This document shows positions 6,719 to 12,769 of a DNA stretch of 25,113 nt, in pieces. The notes under the pieces are model-generated. The model searched no databases and had not been told where the DNA came from. It saw nothing but the letters and a program-made list of their open reading frames with translations. The translations under genes were made by a program, and so were the position numbers. Numbering within the stretch: position 1 is the stretch's first letter; each line of letters begins with the position of its first letter. Source of the DNA: a virus; the IMG/VR virus record IMGVR_UViG_3300027963_000316, positions 1 to 25,113 of that record. One strand, given 5' to 3'.

Positions 6719-6786
6719 GTTGTGTGGAAGAGACAGAAGTGTTGCTTTACGGCAACACTTGCCGTTTCGCCTGGAACCTGTAGAAT
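6719..6786 (+). promoter_or_regulatory. cassette promoter module with upstream half-dyad
   Basis: The main dyad is a perfect 8-bp inverted repeat AGTGTTGC/GCAACACT (6738-6759) containing GTTG-N8-CAAC. -35 TTGCCG (6759-6764), a 16-nt spacer ending GGAACCTG and -10 TAGAAT (6781-6786) follow. A second GTTG with an imperfect right half (AGAC) sits exactly 22 bp upstream, at 6719-6734. Confidence 0.85.
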
Positions 6787-6793
6787 GGACTCC

Positions 6794-6934
6794 ATGATGA
6801 AAACGAACACAAAACCAATCGTCGGCAAAGTGCCGAAACCGTTCTGTCGGACGCCGATTAAACCTGGTGTCCGTCATACCATTAAAACCAAATACAATCG
6901 TAAACCTAAACATAAGGAAGTTTATTGTGGGTAA
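6794..6934 (+). CDS. 46-aa very basic protein, possibly leaderless mRNA
   Basis: A lysine/arginine-rich micro-protein (MMKTNTKPIVGKVPKPFCR... ending KHKEVYCG). Its ATG at 6794 (or 6797) falls within 1-2 nt of the transcription start predicted from the -10 at 6781-6786, and no ribosome binding site precedes it, so a leaderless transcript is plausible. The net charge suggests nucleic-acid binding. The stop overlaps the start of the next gene. No family recognised. Confidence 0.5.
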   Translation: MMKTNTKPIVGKVPKPFCRTPIKPGVRHTIKTKYNRKPKHKEVYCG

Positions 6935-7190
6935 AATGTCTGCATTGGCATTGGATATTGAAGAGTCACTTTGTGCCGGTGATGATGTCGGCGATATTGC
7001 CATTCGATACGGTGTTTCCGTTAATGATGTTCTTAATATTAAAGAACATATGATGGAATCAGATTTTGAAAATATGGATATTGAATTAGAAGATTATGAT
7101 GATTCAATGGATGGTGATTTTGATTCTGCTATGGCCTCTGCTGGTTATGGTACCGATGAGGACTATGGTTATTATGGTGATGATTATTAA
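6927..7190 (+). CDS. small protein with HTH-like N-terminus and acidic tail
   Basis: An 87-aa protein from GTG 6927 (GGAAG 6 nt upstream); ATG 6936 lacks a properly spaced site. Residues about 18-45 (AGDDVGDIAIRYGVSVNDVL) look like a helix-turn-helix of the kind that reads 'G.. .DIA..YG.S..DV'. The same pattern occurs in the proteins at 7405 and 10631. The C-terminal half is strongly acidic and Tyr/Gly-rich (DEDYGYYGDDY), resembling DNA-mimic or RNA-polymerase-binding tails. A regulator role is inference. Confidence 0.68.
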   Translation: MGKMSALALDIEESLCAGDDVGDIAIRYGVSVNDVLNIKEHMMESDFENMDIELEDYDDSMDGDFDSAMASAGYGTDEDYGYYGDDY

Positions 7191-7403
7191 ATGAAATATA
7201 TGAAGTATTGTTGGCCTAAAAAATTATATTACGTCTGTTGCCGTTGGATTGATTATCCCAATGGTGGTGGTCGTAATTTTATTGCTACCAAGCACTTAGG
7301 TCGTGCCCGTTACTATGCGAAACGATTGAAGTTGAAGAAAAGGCAGATTGATGTCCATATTCGCGGTGAAAAAGTGTATGTTTTAAAAAATAGTTGGTTA
7401 TAA
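7191..7403 (+). CDS. small basic protein of unknown function
   Basis: A 70-aa, strongly basic protein (net positive, many R/K/Y). It starts directly at the stop of the previous gene (TAA then ATG) and ends 1 nt before the next start. Visible pieces are CCRWIDYPNGGGRNFIA and RARYYAKRLKLKKRQIDVHI, the latter a long basic helix. Probably translated by coupling; a strong ribosome binding site is not seen. Confidence 0.65.
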   Translation: MKYMKYCWPKKLYYVCCRWIDYPNGGGRNFIATKHLGRARYYAKRLKLKKRQIDVHIRGEKVYVLKNSWL

Positions 7404-7404
7404 A

Positions 7405-7860
7405 ATGAAAAAGTCTTTTATTAAAGAGGTTCGATCCTTTGCGGATATGGGCTTTGACGTTGCAACAATCGCTACTAAACTTGGCAAACCCGTATTGGAA
7501 ATTTGCCAAGCAATTATGTTGATTGATACATTGCCGCCACCAAAGGTGAAACCAGTAAAGGTCGCAAAGAAAAAAACAGTTGCATCACCGCTTATTACTT
7601 TTCGCCCTCGCATTAAACGCAAAAAAACAATTGCTGACGTATTTACACCTGATGCATCAGAACAGGCAAAATCTAAAAGGTTTGTGGCAAAACCATATAA
7701 TGAGAATTTTCTAAAGTCTGTTGGTTTTGATTCAATGAATGATGCAGTAAAATATTTGAATGAGTTTAGTGGTACCACAATGCCTGCTAAAGATTGGGCA
7801 ATGGTCAATAAATTGTTTTTTGTAAAGTCTAATGGCACTATTGGGACAGTTGTATTATGA
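7405..7860 (+). CDS. 151-aa protein with HTH-like N-terminus and basic linker
   Basis: Residues 10-37 (SFADMGFDVATIATKLGKPV) show the same helix-turn-helix-like pattern as the proteins at 6927 and 10631. A basic, proline-rich linker follows (KVKPVKVAKKKTVASP...RIKRKKT). The C-terminal part (NENFLKSVGFDSMNDAVKYL) is helical. The layout, small HTH plus basic tail, suits a DNA-binding protein. The stop overlaps the next ATG by 4 nt (ATGA). No named family; regulatory role is inferred. Confidence 0.68.
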   Translation: MKKSFIKEVRSFADMGFDVATIATKLGKPVLEICQAIMLIDTLPPPKVKPVKVAKKKTVASPLITFRPRIKRKKTIADVFTPDASEQAKSKRFVAKPYNENFLKSVGFDSMNDAVKYLNEFSGTTMPAKDWAMVNKLFFVKSNGTIGTVVL

Positions 7861-8021
7861 ATAAATTTGATGAATGGTTTTATGAAACAGAAGGGTTTGG
7901 TGTTCGTGCCGAACGATTATTTGCTGATTTAGAATATGATGGTCGTAAATATGATCTTGTTGTTAAATGGTTAAAATCTGCATACCTAGTTGGTCGCGGC
8001 GATGATGAGGTTGAAGAATGA
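7857..8021 (+). CDS. 54-aa acidic small protein, unknown
   Basis: A frame from ATG 7857 (ATGA overlap with the previous stop) to TGA 8021. The sequence MNKFDEWFYETEGFGVRAERL... ends in an acidic run (GDDEVEE). Tight overlaps on both sides and cassette context support it as a real gene. Function unknown. Confidence 0.6.
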   Translation: MNKFDEWFYETEGFGVRAERLFADLEYDGRKYDLVVKWLKSAYLVGRGDDEVEE

Positions 8022-8188
8022 AAACACTAAAAGAATTAGTTGATATTGAAAAGTTTAAGGATTATCCGTCATGGGCAATACATGATGCCATTCGTAATAA
8101 AGAAATGAATGAGATTCAATTTCGAGAATGGGTAAATTATTTGGTAAGTGAATCGCAAAAGTATACAAATCAACCAAAAGAAGAATAG
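8018..8188 (+). CDS. 56-aa small protein, unknown
   Basis: ATG 8018 overlaps the previous stop (ATGA) and has GAGG 7 nt upstream. The protein (MKTLKELVDIEKFKDYPSWA... ending TNQPKEE) is helical and charged. Its TAG stop shares its last base with the dyad of the next promoter module. Last gene of its cassette. Confidence 0.62.
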   Translation: MKTLKELVDIEKFKDYPSWAIHDAIRNKEMNEIQFREWVNYLVSESQKYTNQPKEE

Positions 8189-8234
8189 TTGCCTAAAAAC
8201 AACACGTTGCTATTCTCCGCGGAACCTGTAGAAT
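8188..8234 (+). promoter_or_regulatory. cassette promoter module driving the tRNA cluster
   Basis: GTTG-N8-CAAC (8188-8203), a 3-nt gap, -35 TTGCTA (8207-8212), a 16-nt spacer ending GGAACCTG and -10 TAGAAT (8229-8234). The TGTTGTGA element follows (from 8240) although the transcript begins with tRNA genes, not a coding region. Confidence 0.82.
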
Positions 8235-8254
8235 AGATTTTGTTGTGATTTTTC

Positions 8255-8331
8255 GGGTCTATAACTCAATTGGTCAGAGTATCAGACTTTTAATCTGAGA
8301 GTTCCCGGTTCGAGTCCGGGTAGACCCACCA
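8255..8331 (+). tRNA. tRNA-Lys (anticodon TTT)
   Basis: A complete cloverleaf: acceptor GGGTCTA pairs with TAGACCC, D stem ACTC/GAGT, anticodon stem TCAGA/TCTGA around loop CTTTTAA (anticodon TTT), T arm with TTCGAGT, discriminator A, and encoded CCA. Decodes AAA and AAG, frequent codons in this AT-rich genome. Confidence 0.96.
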
Positions 8332-8335
8332 TATT

Positions 8336-8412
8336 GCCTTGATAGCTCATTAGGTTAGAGCACCGTCTTGATAAGGCGGTGGTGCCTGGTTCGAATCCAG
8401 GTCAAGGCACCA
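8336..8412 (+). tRNA. tRNA-Ile (anticodon GAT)
   Basis: Acceptor GCCTTGA pairs with TCAAGGC, D stem GCTC/GAGC, anticodon stem CCGTC/GGCGG (one G-T pair) around loop TTGATAA (anticodon GAT), T arm TTCGAAT, discriminator A and encoded CCA. It starts 4 nt after the tRNA-Lys CCA end. Confidence 0.96.
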
Positions 8413-8414
8413 TT

Positions 8415-8502
8415 GGATAGTTGGCAGAGTGGTTAATGCAACGGATTGCTAATCCGTCACCGAGAAATTGGTGCATAGGTTCGAATCCTATACTATCCGC
8501 CA
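8415..8502 (+). tRNA. tRNA-Ser (anticodon GCT)
   Basis: A class II tRNA with acceptor GGATAGT/ACTATCC, anticodon stem ACGGA/TCCGT around loop TTGCTAA (anticodon GCT), a long variable arm (CACCGAGAAATTGGTG), T arm TTCGAAT, discriminator G and encoded CCA. Decodes AGC and AGT. All three tRNAs should be processed from one transcript started near 8241. Confidence 0.95.
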
Positions 8503-8508
8503 AATTAT

Positions 8509-8555
8509 GTTGCGTGGAAACAACACGTTGCCATTTTCCACGGAACCTGTAGAAT
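8509..8555 (+). promoter_or_regulatory. cassette promoter module for the AAA ATPase cassette
   Basis: Dyad GTTG-N8-CAAC (8509-8524), -35 TTGCCA (8528-8533), a 16-nt spacer ending GGAACCTG and -10 TAGAAT (8550-8555), followed by GGACTC and TGTTGTGA. It starts 6 nt after the tRNA-Ser CCA end. Confidence 0.87.
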
Positions 8556-8587
8556 GGACTCTGTTGTGAGATTTTTTGGAAGTTGTT

Positions 8588-9484
8588 ATGATTGATGTTA
8601 AGTTTGTTGGTGGTAAATATATTGCTGTTATTGATGGCAAAACCGTGAAGCGTACAAAAAAAGAGCATATGGATTATGTAATCCGCCAAGCGACTAAAGG
8701 CAAAACCACATTGGCCGCGGCCGTTATTGCGGCACCCGTAGAATCCAAGTTTACTATTAACCAACGATTCGGATTCGTATCGGATATGGTTATGATGTTG
8801 TCCAAAGGCGATCAAGCATCCGTTATCGTTACGGGTCCTGGTGGTCTTGGCAAGTCCTTTACAGTTACCAAGGCATTGTCCGATTCTGGACTCAAGGATG
8901 TTTCCGTCCTTGATGATTATGAGGTCGGCTCTGTTTTGAATTCTAAAAAGACTTTCCGTGTCATTAAAGGTTATTCTACACCAAAAGGTTTGTATCGTAC
9001 CCTTTACGAGAATCGTGATTCTGTAATTGTATTTGATGATTGTGATTCTGTATTGCGTGATCCTGTGTCCTTGAATCTACTCAAAGGTGCATTAGATTCT
9101 TATTCGCGCCGTATTATTTCATGGCGTGCCGATTTCAAAGATGAGGATTTGCCTAATTGTTTTGAATTCAAAGGGCGAGTAGTCTTTATTTCCAATCTTC
9201 CTTCCCATGCAATGGATCAGGCTGTTATCACTCGGTCAATGACAGTTGATTTGACAATGACCAATCAACAAAAGGTCGAGCGTATGTTCTATTTGTTGGA
9301 TCAAAAAGACTTTATGCCTGAATACGAAATGACATTCAAACAAGATGCAATGCGTCTGATTGAAAAGTTGCAAGATTCAGTCAAAGAATTGTCATTGCGT
9401 ACTTTGATTCAAGTTACTAAAATTCGTAAGGCAAATGCCAATAACAATTGGGAAAACCTTGCAGAATATGTTCTGACCAATTAA
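8588..9484 (+). CDS. AAA-family ATPase of phage type
   Basis: A 298-aa P-loop ATPase starting at ATG 8588 behind GGAAG (6 nt). Walker A is GPGGLGKS (83-90), Walker B SVIVFDDCD (145-153), sensor 1 VFISN (199-203), with a likely arginine finger at R216 (VITRSM). The N-terminal 60 residues begin with a small beta unit (VKFVGGKYIAVIDGKTVKR). It is not close to the MoxR protein: Walker motifs and spacing differ. Such proteins could load or remodel nucleic-acid or protein complexes; the substrate is unknown. First gene of its cassette, 9 nt before a lipoprotein gene. Confidence 0.85.
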   Translation: MIDVKFVGGKYIAVIDGKTVKRTKKEHMDYVIRQATKGKTTLAAAVIAAPVESKFTINQRFGFVSDMVMMLSKGDQASVIVTGPGGLGKSFTVTKALSDSGLKDVSVLDDYEVGSVLNSKKTFRVIKGYSTPKGLYRTLYENRDSVIVFDDCDSVLRDPVSLNLLKGALDSYSRRIISWRADFKDEDLPNCFEFKGRVVFISNLPSHAMDQAVITRSMTVDLTMTNQQKVERMFYLLDQKDFMPEYEMTFKQDAMRLIEKLQDSVKELSLRTLIQVTKIRKANANNNWENLAEYVLTN

Positions 9485-9493
9485 GGAGTTTTT

Positions 9494-9748
9494 ATGAAAG
9501 TTTATGTCGTATTGGCAACCAGTCTTTTGATTGGTGCCTGTTCTAGTGCCAAACCAGTTGATGTTAAATCAATGCCAACACCAATTAAAGGGTATGATGG
9601 TCCTGAAGTAATGCATAGAATGGAAGTTATTCAAGCATCCCGTCAATGCATCAATTCTAAAATGAAACCAAATACCGAATATCTGGTTTACAAAACAGAT
9701 GCTGGTAAAGTTATGTTGCCCGTTAATGTACATTGTGATGCTTATTGA
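9494..9748 (+). CDS. small lipoprotein
   Basis: An 84-aa protein behind a strong AAGGAG. The N-terminus is a lipoprotein signal peptide: MKVYVVLATSLLIGAC with the lipobox LIGA-C (Cys16). The mature part is short and hydrophilic, with two further cysteines (near residues 53 and 81) that might form a disulfide in the periplasm. It indicates a Gram-negative host with lipoprotein processing. Candidates are an outer-membrane spanin subunit or a superinfection-exclusion lipoprotein; the sequence does not decide. Confidence 0.8.
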   Translation: MKVYVVLATSLLIGACSSAKPVDVKSMPTPIKGYDGPEVMHRMEVIQASRQCINSKMKPNTEYLVYKTDAGKVMLPVNVHCDAY

Positions 9749-9750
9749 TT

Positions 9751-10089
9751 ATGATTCTTGATACACTTGCACAATATGGTTTTTCTGTAACGATGGTCCA
9801 AATGGCCATTATTGCTGCAGTAGTAATAGCTATTGTCGGTATGTTTTGGCGTATTATTTTTGCTGGAGTTGTAATTGTTTCTATTATTTCTATTTTTAGT
9901 ACAGGAGTTTCCAATACTCCAAATGTCAATACTGCTGTTGCAACACCAGTGCCGCCGGCATTAGTGTCTGAAATTAATTCTGCACCAGTTATGCCTTCAA
10001 AAGAAGAGCAGTTTATGCAGGATTGCCAAGATAAGGCAGAGTATTCTTTAGAAGTATGCAAAAAGATTTGGTATTCAGAAAATGCCTGA
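9751..10089 (+). CDS. two-helix membrane protein with periplasmic tail
   Basis: A 112-aa protein starting at ATG 9751, right after the lipoprotein stop. Two hydrophobic segments (about residues 15-32, VQMAIIAAVVIAIVGMF, and 35-50, IIFAGVVIVSIISIF) are followed by a Pro/Thr/Val-rich linker and a helical C-terminus containing two cysteines (QDCQDK...LEVCKK). Paired with the lipoprotein it could bridge inner and outer membrane. The gene order and spacing resemble a non-overlapping spanin pair, but early-type promoter control argues against lysis. Function open. Confidence 0.68.
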   Translation: MILDTLAQYGFSVTMVQMAIIAAVVIAIVGMFWRIIFAGVVIVSIISIFSTGVSNTPNVNTAVATPVPPALVSEINSAPVMPSKEEQFMQDCQDKAEYSLEVCKKIWYSENA

Positions 10090-10327
10090 TTTGAAAACAG
10101 AATTACAAGACCAAATTAAAATACGCCAAAACCAATGGGATGCCGGAGAATATCCGCATCCCGAGTCCGTATTTCATGCGTCCATGGAATCAGATAATGC
10201 ACTATTGTCAATGCTGTTGCGTTCTAACAACGAAACTGTTGCCAAAAAACGACAGGTTGCCGTTTCGGCAGAAACCTGTACAATGGACTCCATGGTGAAA
10301 ACGAAGCGAAAACCCAAAGCAAAATGA
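10082..10327 (+). CDS. 81-aa protein whose 3' end contains a promoter module
   Basis: ATG 10082 overlaps the previous stop by 8 nt. The first 50 residues are helical and acidic (LKTELQDQIKIRQNQWDAG). From about residue 50 the frame reads through the dyads, -35 and -10 of the next module and ends at TGA 10327, overlapping the next gene by 4 nt. The C-terminal third is thus dictated by promoter sequence, so the original protein was probably shorter and was extended or fused when the module arrived. Function unknown. Confidence 0.6.
   Translation: MPDLKTELQDQIKIRQNQWDAGEYPHPESVFHASMESDNALLSMLLRSNNETVAKKRQVAVSAETCTMDSMVKTKRKPKAK
10216..10284 (+). promoter_or_regulatory. cassette promoter module with tandem dyads, inside a coding frame
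   Basis: A perfect GTTG-N8-CAAC at 10216-10231 and a second dyad at 10238-10253 (right half CGAC) are 22 bp apart. -35 TTGCCG (10257-10262), a 16-nt spacer ending AAACCTG and -10 TACAAT (10279-10284) follow. An ATG lies at 10292, within 1-2 nt of the expected transcript start. Confidence 0.82.
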
Positions 10328-10548
10328 TATCAATTCTTGAAAAGTACCTTGTAACGGATGGCAAATTTGTTGCCGTTTATTCTAATATTCCAATTGAATT
10401 TTTGAATCAATTTCGGGATTTTTATGGTTCTAAGTATCGTATTCGGTATCGTGGACCACGGAAACATCGTATTGCTTCCTACTATAACCGGTCTGGTACT
10501 TGCCTGAAGCGGGATGCTAGGACCTTTTCGGTGTACCGGCAAGCGTGA
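10324..10548 (+). CDS. 74-aa basic protein, unknown
   Basis: ATG 10324 overlaps the previous stop (ATGA). The protein has a beta-rich start (ISILEKYLVTDGKFVAVYSN) and an R/Y/K-rich C-terminus (KYRIRYRGPRKHRIASYY). It is the only clear gene between two modules. Its TGA stop is 2 nt before the next dyad. No known family. Confidence 0.63.
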   Translation: MISILEKYLVTDGKFVAVYSNIPIEFLNQFRDFYGSKYRIRYRGPRKHRIASYYNRSGTCLKRDARTFSVYRQA

Positions 10549-10550
10549 AT

Positions 10551-10596
10551 GTTGCGTCCGTGCAACACTTGCCGTTCCGCCTGGAACCTGTAGAAT
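10551..10596 (+). promoter_or_regulatory. cassette promoter module, close to consensus
   Basis: TGTTGC/GCAACA dyad (10550-10567) with GTTG-N8-CAAC, -35 TTGCCG (10569-10574), a 16-nt spacer ending GGAACCTG and -10 TAGAAT (10591-10596). GGACTC and TGTTGTGAACG follow. The spacer itself holds a perfect GTTCC/GGAAC dyad, starting on the last base of the -35. Confidence 0.88.
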
Positions 10597-10630
10597 GGAC
10601 TCTGTTGTGAACGAAAACGAAGGAAAAAAC

Positions 10631-10834
10631 GTGTCGAAAGTGAATTATACAGTTTATTGCTCGGATGTTGCGGATGCCTTTGATTGTGGTTGGTCACCCG
10701 AGGATGTTGCATCGGTGTTTAAACTTGAATTGAAGGATGTCTTGTCTTTTTATGACGATTATATTGATGCCTATATGGCCCATGTTGTTGCCGATGCTGA
10801 TATTCAGCGCGGTTTTGATGATTACCGGGAGTAA
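10631..10834 (+). CDS. 67-aa protein with HTH-like core
   Basis: GTG 10631 is the best start: GAAGGA lies 6 nt upstream and it follows the conserved leader. The core (FDCGWSPEDVASVFKLELKDVL) matches the helix-turn-helix-like pattern of the proteins at 6927 and 7405. The C-terminus is acidic. The frame is also open upstream through the promoter module, which explains longer possible translations. Likely a small regulator; unproven. Confidence 0.66.
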   Translation: MSKVNYTVYCSDVADAFDCGWSPEDVASVFKLELKDVLSFYDDYIDAYMAHVVADADIQRGFDDYRE

Positions 10835-10839
10835 TTGTA

Positions 10840-11055
10840 ATGTTTACGAAAACTGAAATGGATTTGTTGGCTGAGGTTCTAGTGAAACGCGAAATGGCGA
10901 CTGGCGCGTCAGAAACCGAAGCAAAGTGTTTTGCATTGGGTTATTTGGTTTCTTTTGTGCAAAAGAATTTGATTGATCGCTCATCGGAAGGGCGCCGCAA
11001 ATTGATTCGAGCGGAAGTCCTTGAGCGCGTTTCAATTGTAACAGGAGACCTATAA
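10840..11055 (+). CDS. 71-aa small protein, unknown
   Basis: Starts at ATG 10840 behind GGGAG. Predicted helical (KTEMDLLAEVLVKREMATG; EAKCFALGYLVSFVQKNL) with a basic C-terminal part (RRKLIRAEVLERVS). Its stop overlaps the next start (TAATG). No recognised family. Confidence 0.68.
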   Translation: MFTKTEMDLLAEVLVKREMATGASETEAKCFALGYLVSFVQKNLIDRSSEGRRKLIRAEVLERVSIVTGDL

Positions 11056-11255
11056 TGGGTTGGGATAAGACTGGTTCTTTTATTTCGGGTTTGTACCTCG
11101 ATATGTTTCCGTTTTCTGGTACTGTTACAGAATCCCGTGTTAAATACGGTGGTCAAGTCCAACATAGAGTTGAATTGATTAATCCAATTCGGGTATTTGG
11201 TTCTATTAAAAATGTTGTTTTGATCGAGGAAAACCTTGATCGTGTTTTTGCTTAA
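11055..11255 (+). CDS. 66-aa small protein, unknown
   Basis: ATG 11055 overlaps the previous stop and has AGGAG within that gene. The sequence is beta-rich (TGSFISGLYLDMFPFSGTV; HRVELINPIRVFGSIKNVVL). It may form a small barrel. Function unknown. Confidence 0.68.
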   Translation: MGWDKTGSFISGLYLDMFPFSGTVTESRVKYGGQVQHRVELINPIRVFGSIKNVVLIEENLDRVFA

Positions 11256-11264
11256 GGAATTGCA

Positions 11265-11414
11265 ATGATTGATGAGACTAAACAAGAATTGATTGACCGT
11301 GTTATTGGTCAAATCGAATTGGATTTGGAAAATCGTGATGTAACGGCAATTATTGAATTGTTGAATAAATTGTCTGTTTCTGTATTAGAATCTTATCTTC
11401 CTGAGGTTGAATAA
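11265..11414 (+). CDS. 49-aa small helical protein, unknown
   Basis: A frame from ATG 11265 (AAGGAAT upstream) to TAA 11414. The peptide (MIDETKQELIDRVIGQIEL... ending ESYLPEVE) is acidic and helical. Good spacing to both neighbours supports it. Function unknown. Confidence 0.6.
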   Translation: MIDETKQELIDRVIGQIELDLENRDVTAIIELLNKLSVSVLESYLPEVE

Positions 11415-11416
11415 TA

Positions 11417-11836
11417 ATGGCTACTCGCTCTGCTATTGCAATTGAAACTGGTCTGCCTGAAATGGGCCCATGTATTATCCATGCCGTGTATTGTCATTGG
11501 GATGGTTATGTCACAAACAATGGTGCATTGCTTCTAAAGTATTTTGATTCATTGCCTTCTGCGGTTGCATTGATCAAGGGTGGTTCTATTTCATCTCTTC
11601 GTGAAGGTATTGATAAAACTGTATTCCATTGCCGCGATATGGATCGTGAAATGGTACCCGCTTCCGAATATGGAACTAGGGAAGAGTTTATTGATGACTC
11701 TGATGGTCTTGATTATCTTTATATTCTAAATCAGAATGACGTTTGGGAAATATTCGATATGAATAAACCATGGCGTGGATGGCAACCAGTCAAGGAAGCA
11801 TTGGAGTATGCAATAAAATTTTCGAATGCTGCTTAA
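11417..11836 (+). CDS. conserved phage protein of the MATRS...CHWDGY type
   Basis: A 139-aa protein beginning MATRSAIAIETGL and carrying IHAVYCHWDGYVTNNG near residues 21-36. This start and the YCHWDGY block mark a small protein family I recognise from many phage genomes; its function is unknown. The rest is acidic and mixed alpha/beta (LDYLYILNQNDVWEIFD). It begins 2 nt after the previous stop and its own stop overlaps the epimerase start (TAATG). Confidence 0.8.
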   Translation: MATRSAIAIETGLPEMGPCIIHAVYCHWDGYVTNNGALLLKYFDSLPSAVALIKGGSISSLREGIDKTVFHCRDMDREMVPASEYGTREEFIDDSDGLDYLYILNQNDVWEIFDMNKPWRGWQPVKEALEYAIKFSNAA

Positions 11837-12654
11837 TGCATAAAAAGAAAATCTTAATAACAGGATCGTCAGGATATATTGGATCCCATTTATGTCTATT
11901 GATGAAAGATCAATATGAAATTCATGGTCTAGATATTGTCGATCCTGTTATTCCTGTGAATGAATTCTATCGTGTAGATATAACCAAAAAATTTAAAATT
12001 AAAAATCAATTCGATTGTATTGTTCACTTGGCCGCTAAAGTTAGAGTCGGTGAAGGTGAATCAAATCCAATAAATTATTACACGACCAATATTCAAGGCA
12101 CAATAAATGTTTTAAAAAATATAAAAACTAATAATTTTGTATTGGCTAGTACCGGTGGTGCTAAAAACCAGCATAATGTGTATGGAATCAGTAAACGAGC
12201 GGCCGAACAAGTAACAGAACAATTTTGCAAAAACCATAATTATAGTATATTCAGATTTTTTAATGTTTTAGGTAGTGATGGTATTGTACCTACTAATCCA
12301 GATGGATTAATGTATAATTTAATCAATGCTACAAAAACTGGTGTATTCAATTTATACGGTGACGATTACAATACAAAAGATGGTACTTGCATAAGAGATT
12401 ATGTCCATGTCAATGAGATATGTCATGCATTGATTCAAGCGGTAGAACAACCAAGTGGATGTATTGAAAATCTAGGGCATGGTTATGGTTATAGTGTGAA
12501 AGAAATTATTAAAATATTCAAAGAAGTAAACAATTGCAATTTTGAGATTAAAACATTACCAAAAAGAATAGGCGATTTGGAGGTTAGTGTTTTGGATAAT
12601 CCATCGCAATATATGAAAAAAATGTATAATATTGACCAATTATTAAAGATTTGA
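11836..12654 (+). CDS. GalE-like NAD-dependent sugar-nucleotide epimerase (extended SDR), short form
   Basis: A 272-aa extended short-chain dehydrogenase. The Rossmann motif is TGSSGYIGS (9-17), the aspartate GLDIVD follows strand 2 (31-36), and the catalytic set is Ser105/Thr106 (LASTGG) with YGISK (Tyr116, Lys120). The block LYGDDYNTKDGTCIRDYVHV (173-192) is typical of UDP-glucose 4-epimerases. At 272 aa against about 338 for GalE, the substrate domain is trimmed. The gene is clearly more AT-rich than its neighbours and rich in AAA/AAT/ATA codons, suggesting separate acquisition. It could supply a sugar nucleotide for DNA or surface glycosylation, but no glycosyltransferase is seen in the window. 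Epimerase versus dehydratase is not fully settled. Confidence 0.87.
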   Translation: MHKKKILITGSSGYIGSHLCLLMKDQYEIHGLDIVDPVIPVNEFYRVDITKKFKIKNQFDCIVHLAAKVRVGEGESNPINYYTTNIQGTINVLKNIKTNNFVLASTGGAKNQHNVYGISKRAAEQVTEQFCKNHNYSIFRFFNVLGSDGIVPTNPDGLMYNLINATKTGVFNLYGDDYNTKDGTCIRDYVHVNEICHALIQAVEQPSGCIENLGHGYGYSVKEIIKIFKEVNNCNFEIKTLPKRIGDLEVSVLDNPSQYMKKMYNIDQLLKI

Positions 12655-12686
12655 AATTTTACAAAAAGGTGATGGAAATGTCAAGT

Positions 12687-12732
12687 GTTGCGTGGAAACA
12701 ACGGTTGCCTTTCCGTCCGGTTTCTGTAGAAT
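12687..12732 (+). promoter_or_regulatory. cassette promoter module
   Basis: GTTG-N8-CAAC (12687-12702), a 2-nt gap, -35 TTGCCT (12705-12710), a 16-nt spacer and -10 TAGAAT (12727-12732), followed by GGACTC and TGTTGTGAACG. The spacer ends GGTTTCTG rather than GGAACCTG, the most divergent spacer among the TAGAAT copies. Confidence 0.85.
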
Positions 12733-12769
12733 GGACTCTGTTGTGAACGAAAACGAACAGGAAATCGAA

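Noticed and set aside
8508-8570. Short frames through the modules ending in a similar peptide (LPF..EPVEWTLL), as a conserved leader peptide
   Set aside because: The similarity follows from DNA conservation of the promoter. In copies with a better -10 (TATAAT at 15789 and 14021) the frame is broken by TAA, so the promoter, not the peptide, is selected.
10596-10630. ATG inside the -10/GGACTC region giving MDSVVNENE extensions of the genes at 10631 and 12770
   Set aside because: This ATG overlaps the -10 hexamer itself and lies upstream of the expected transcript start; better starts with ribosome binding sites follow the leader.
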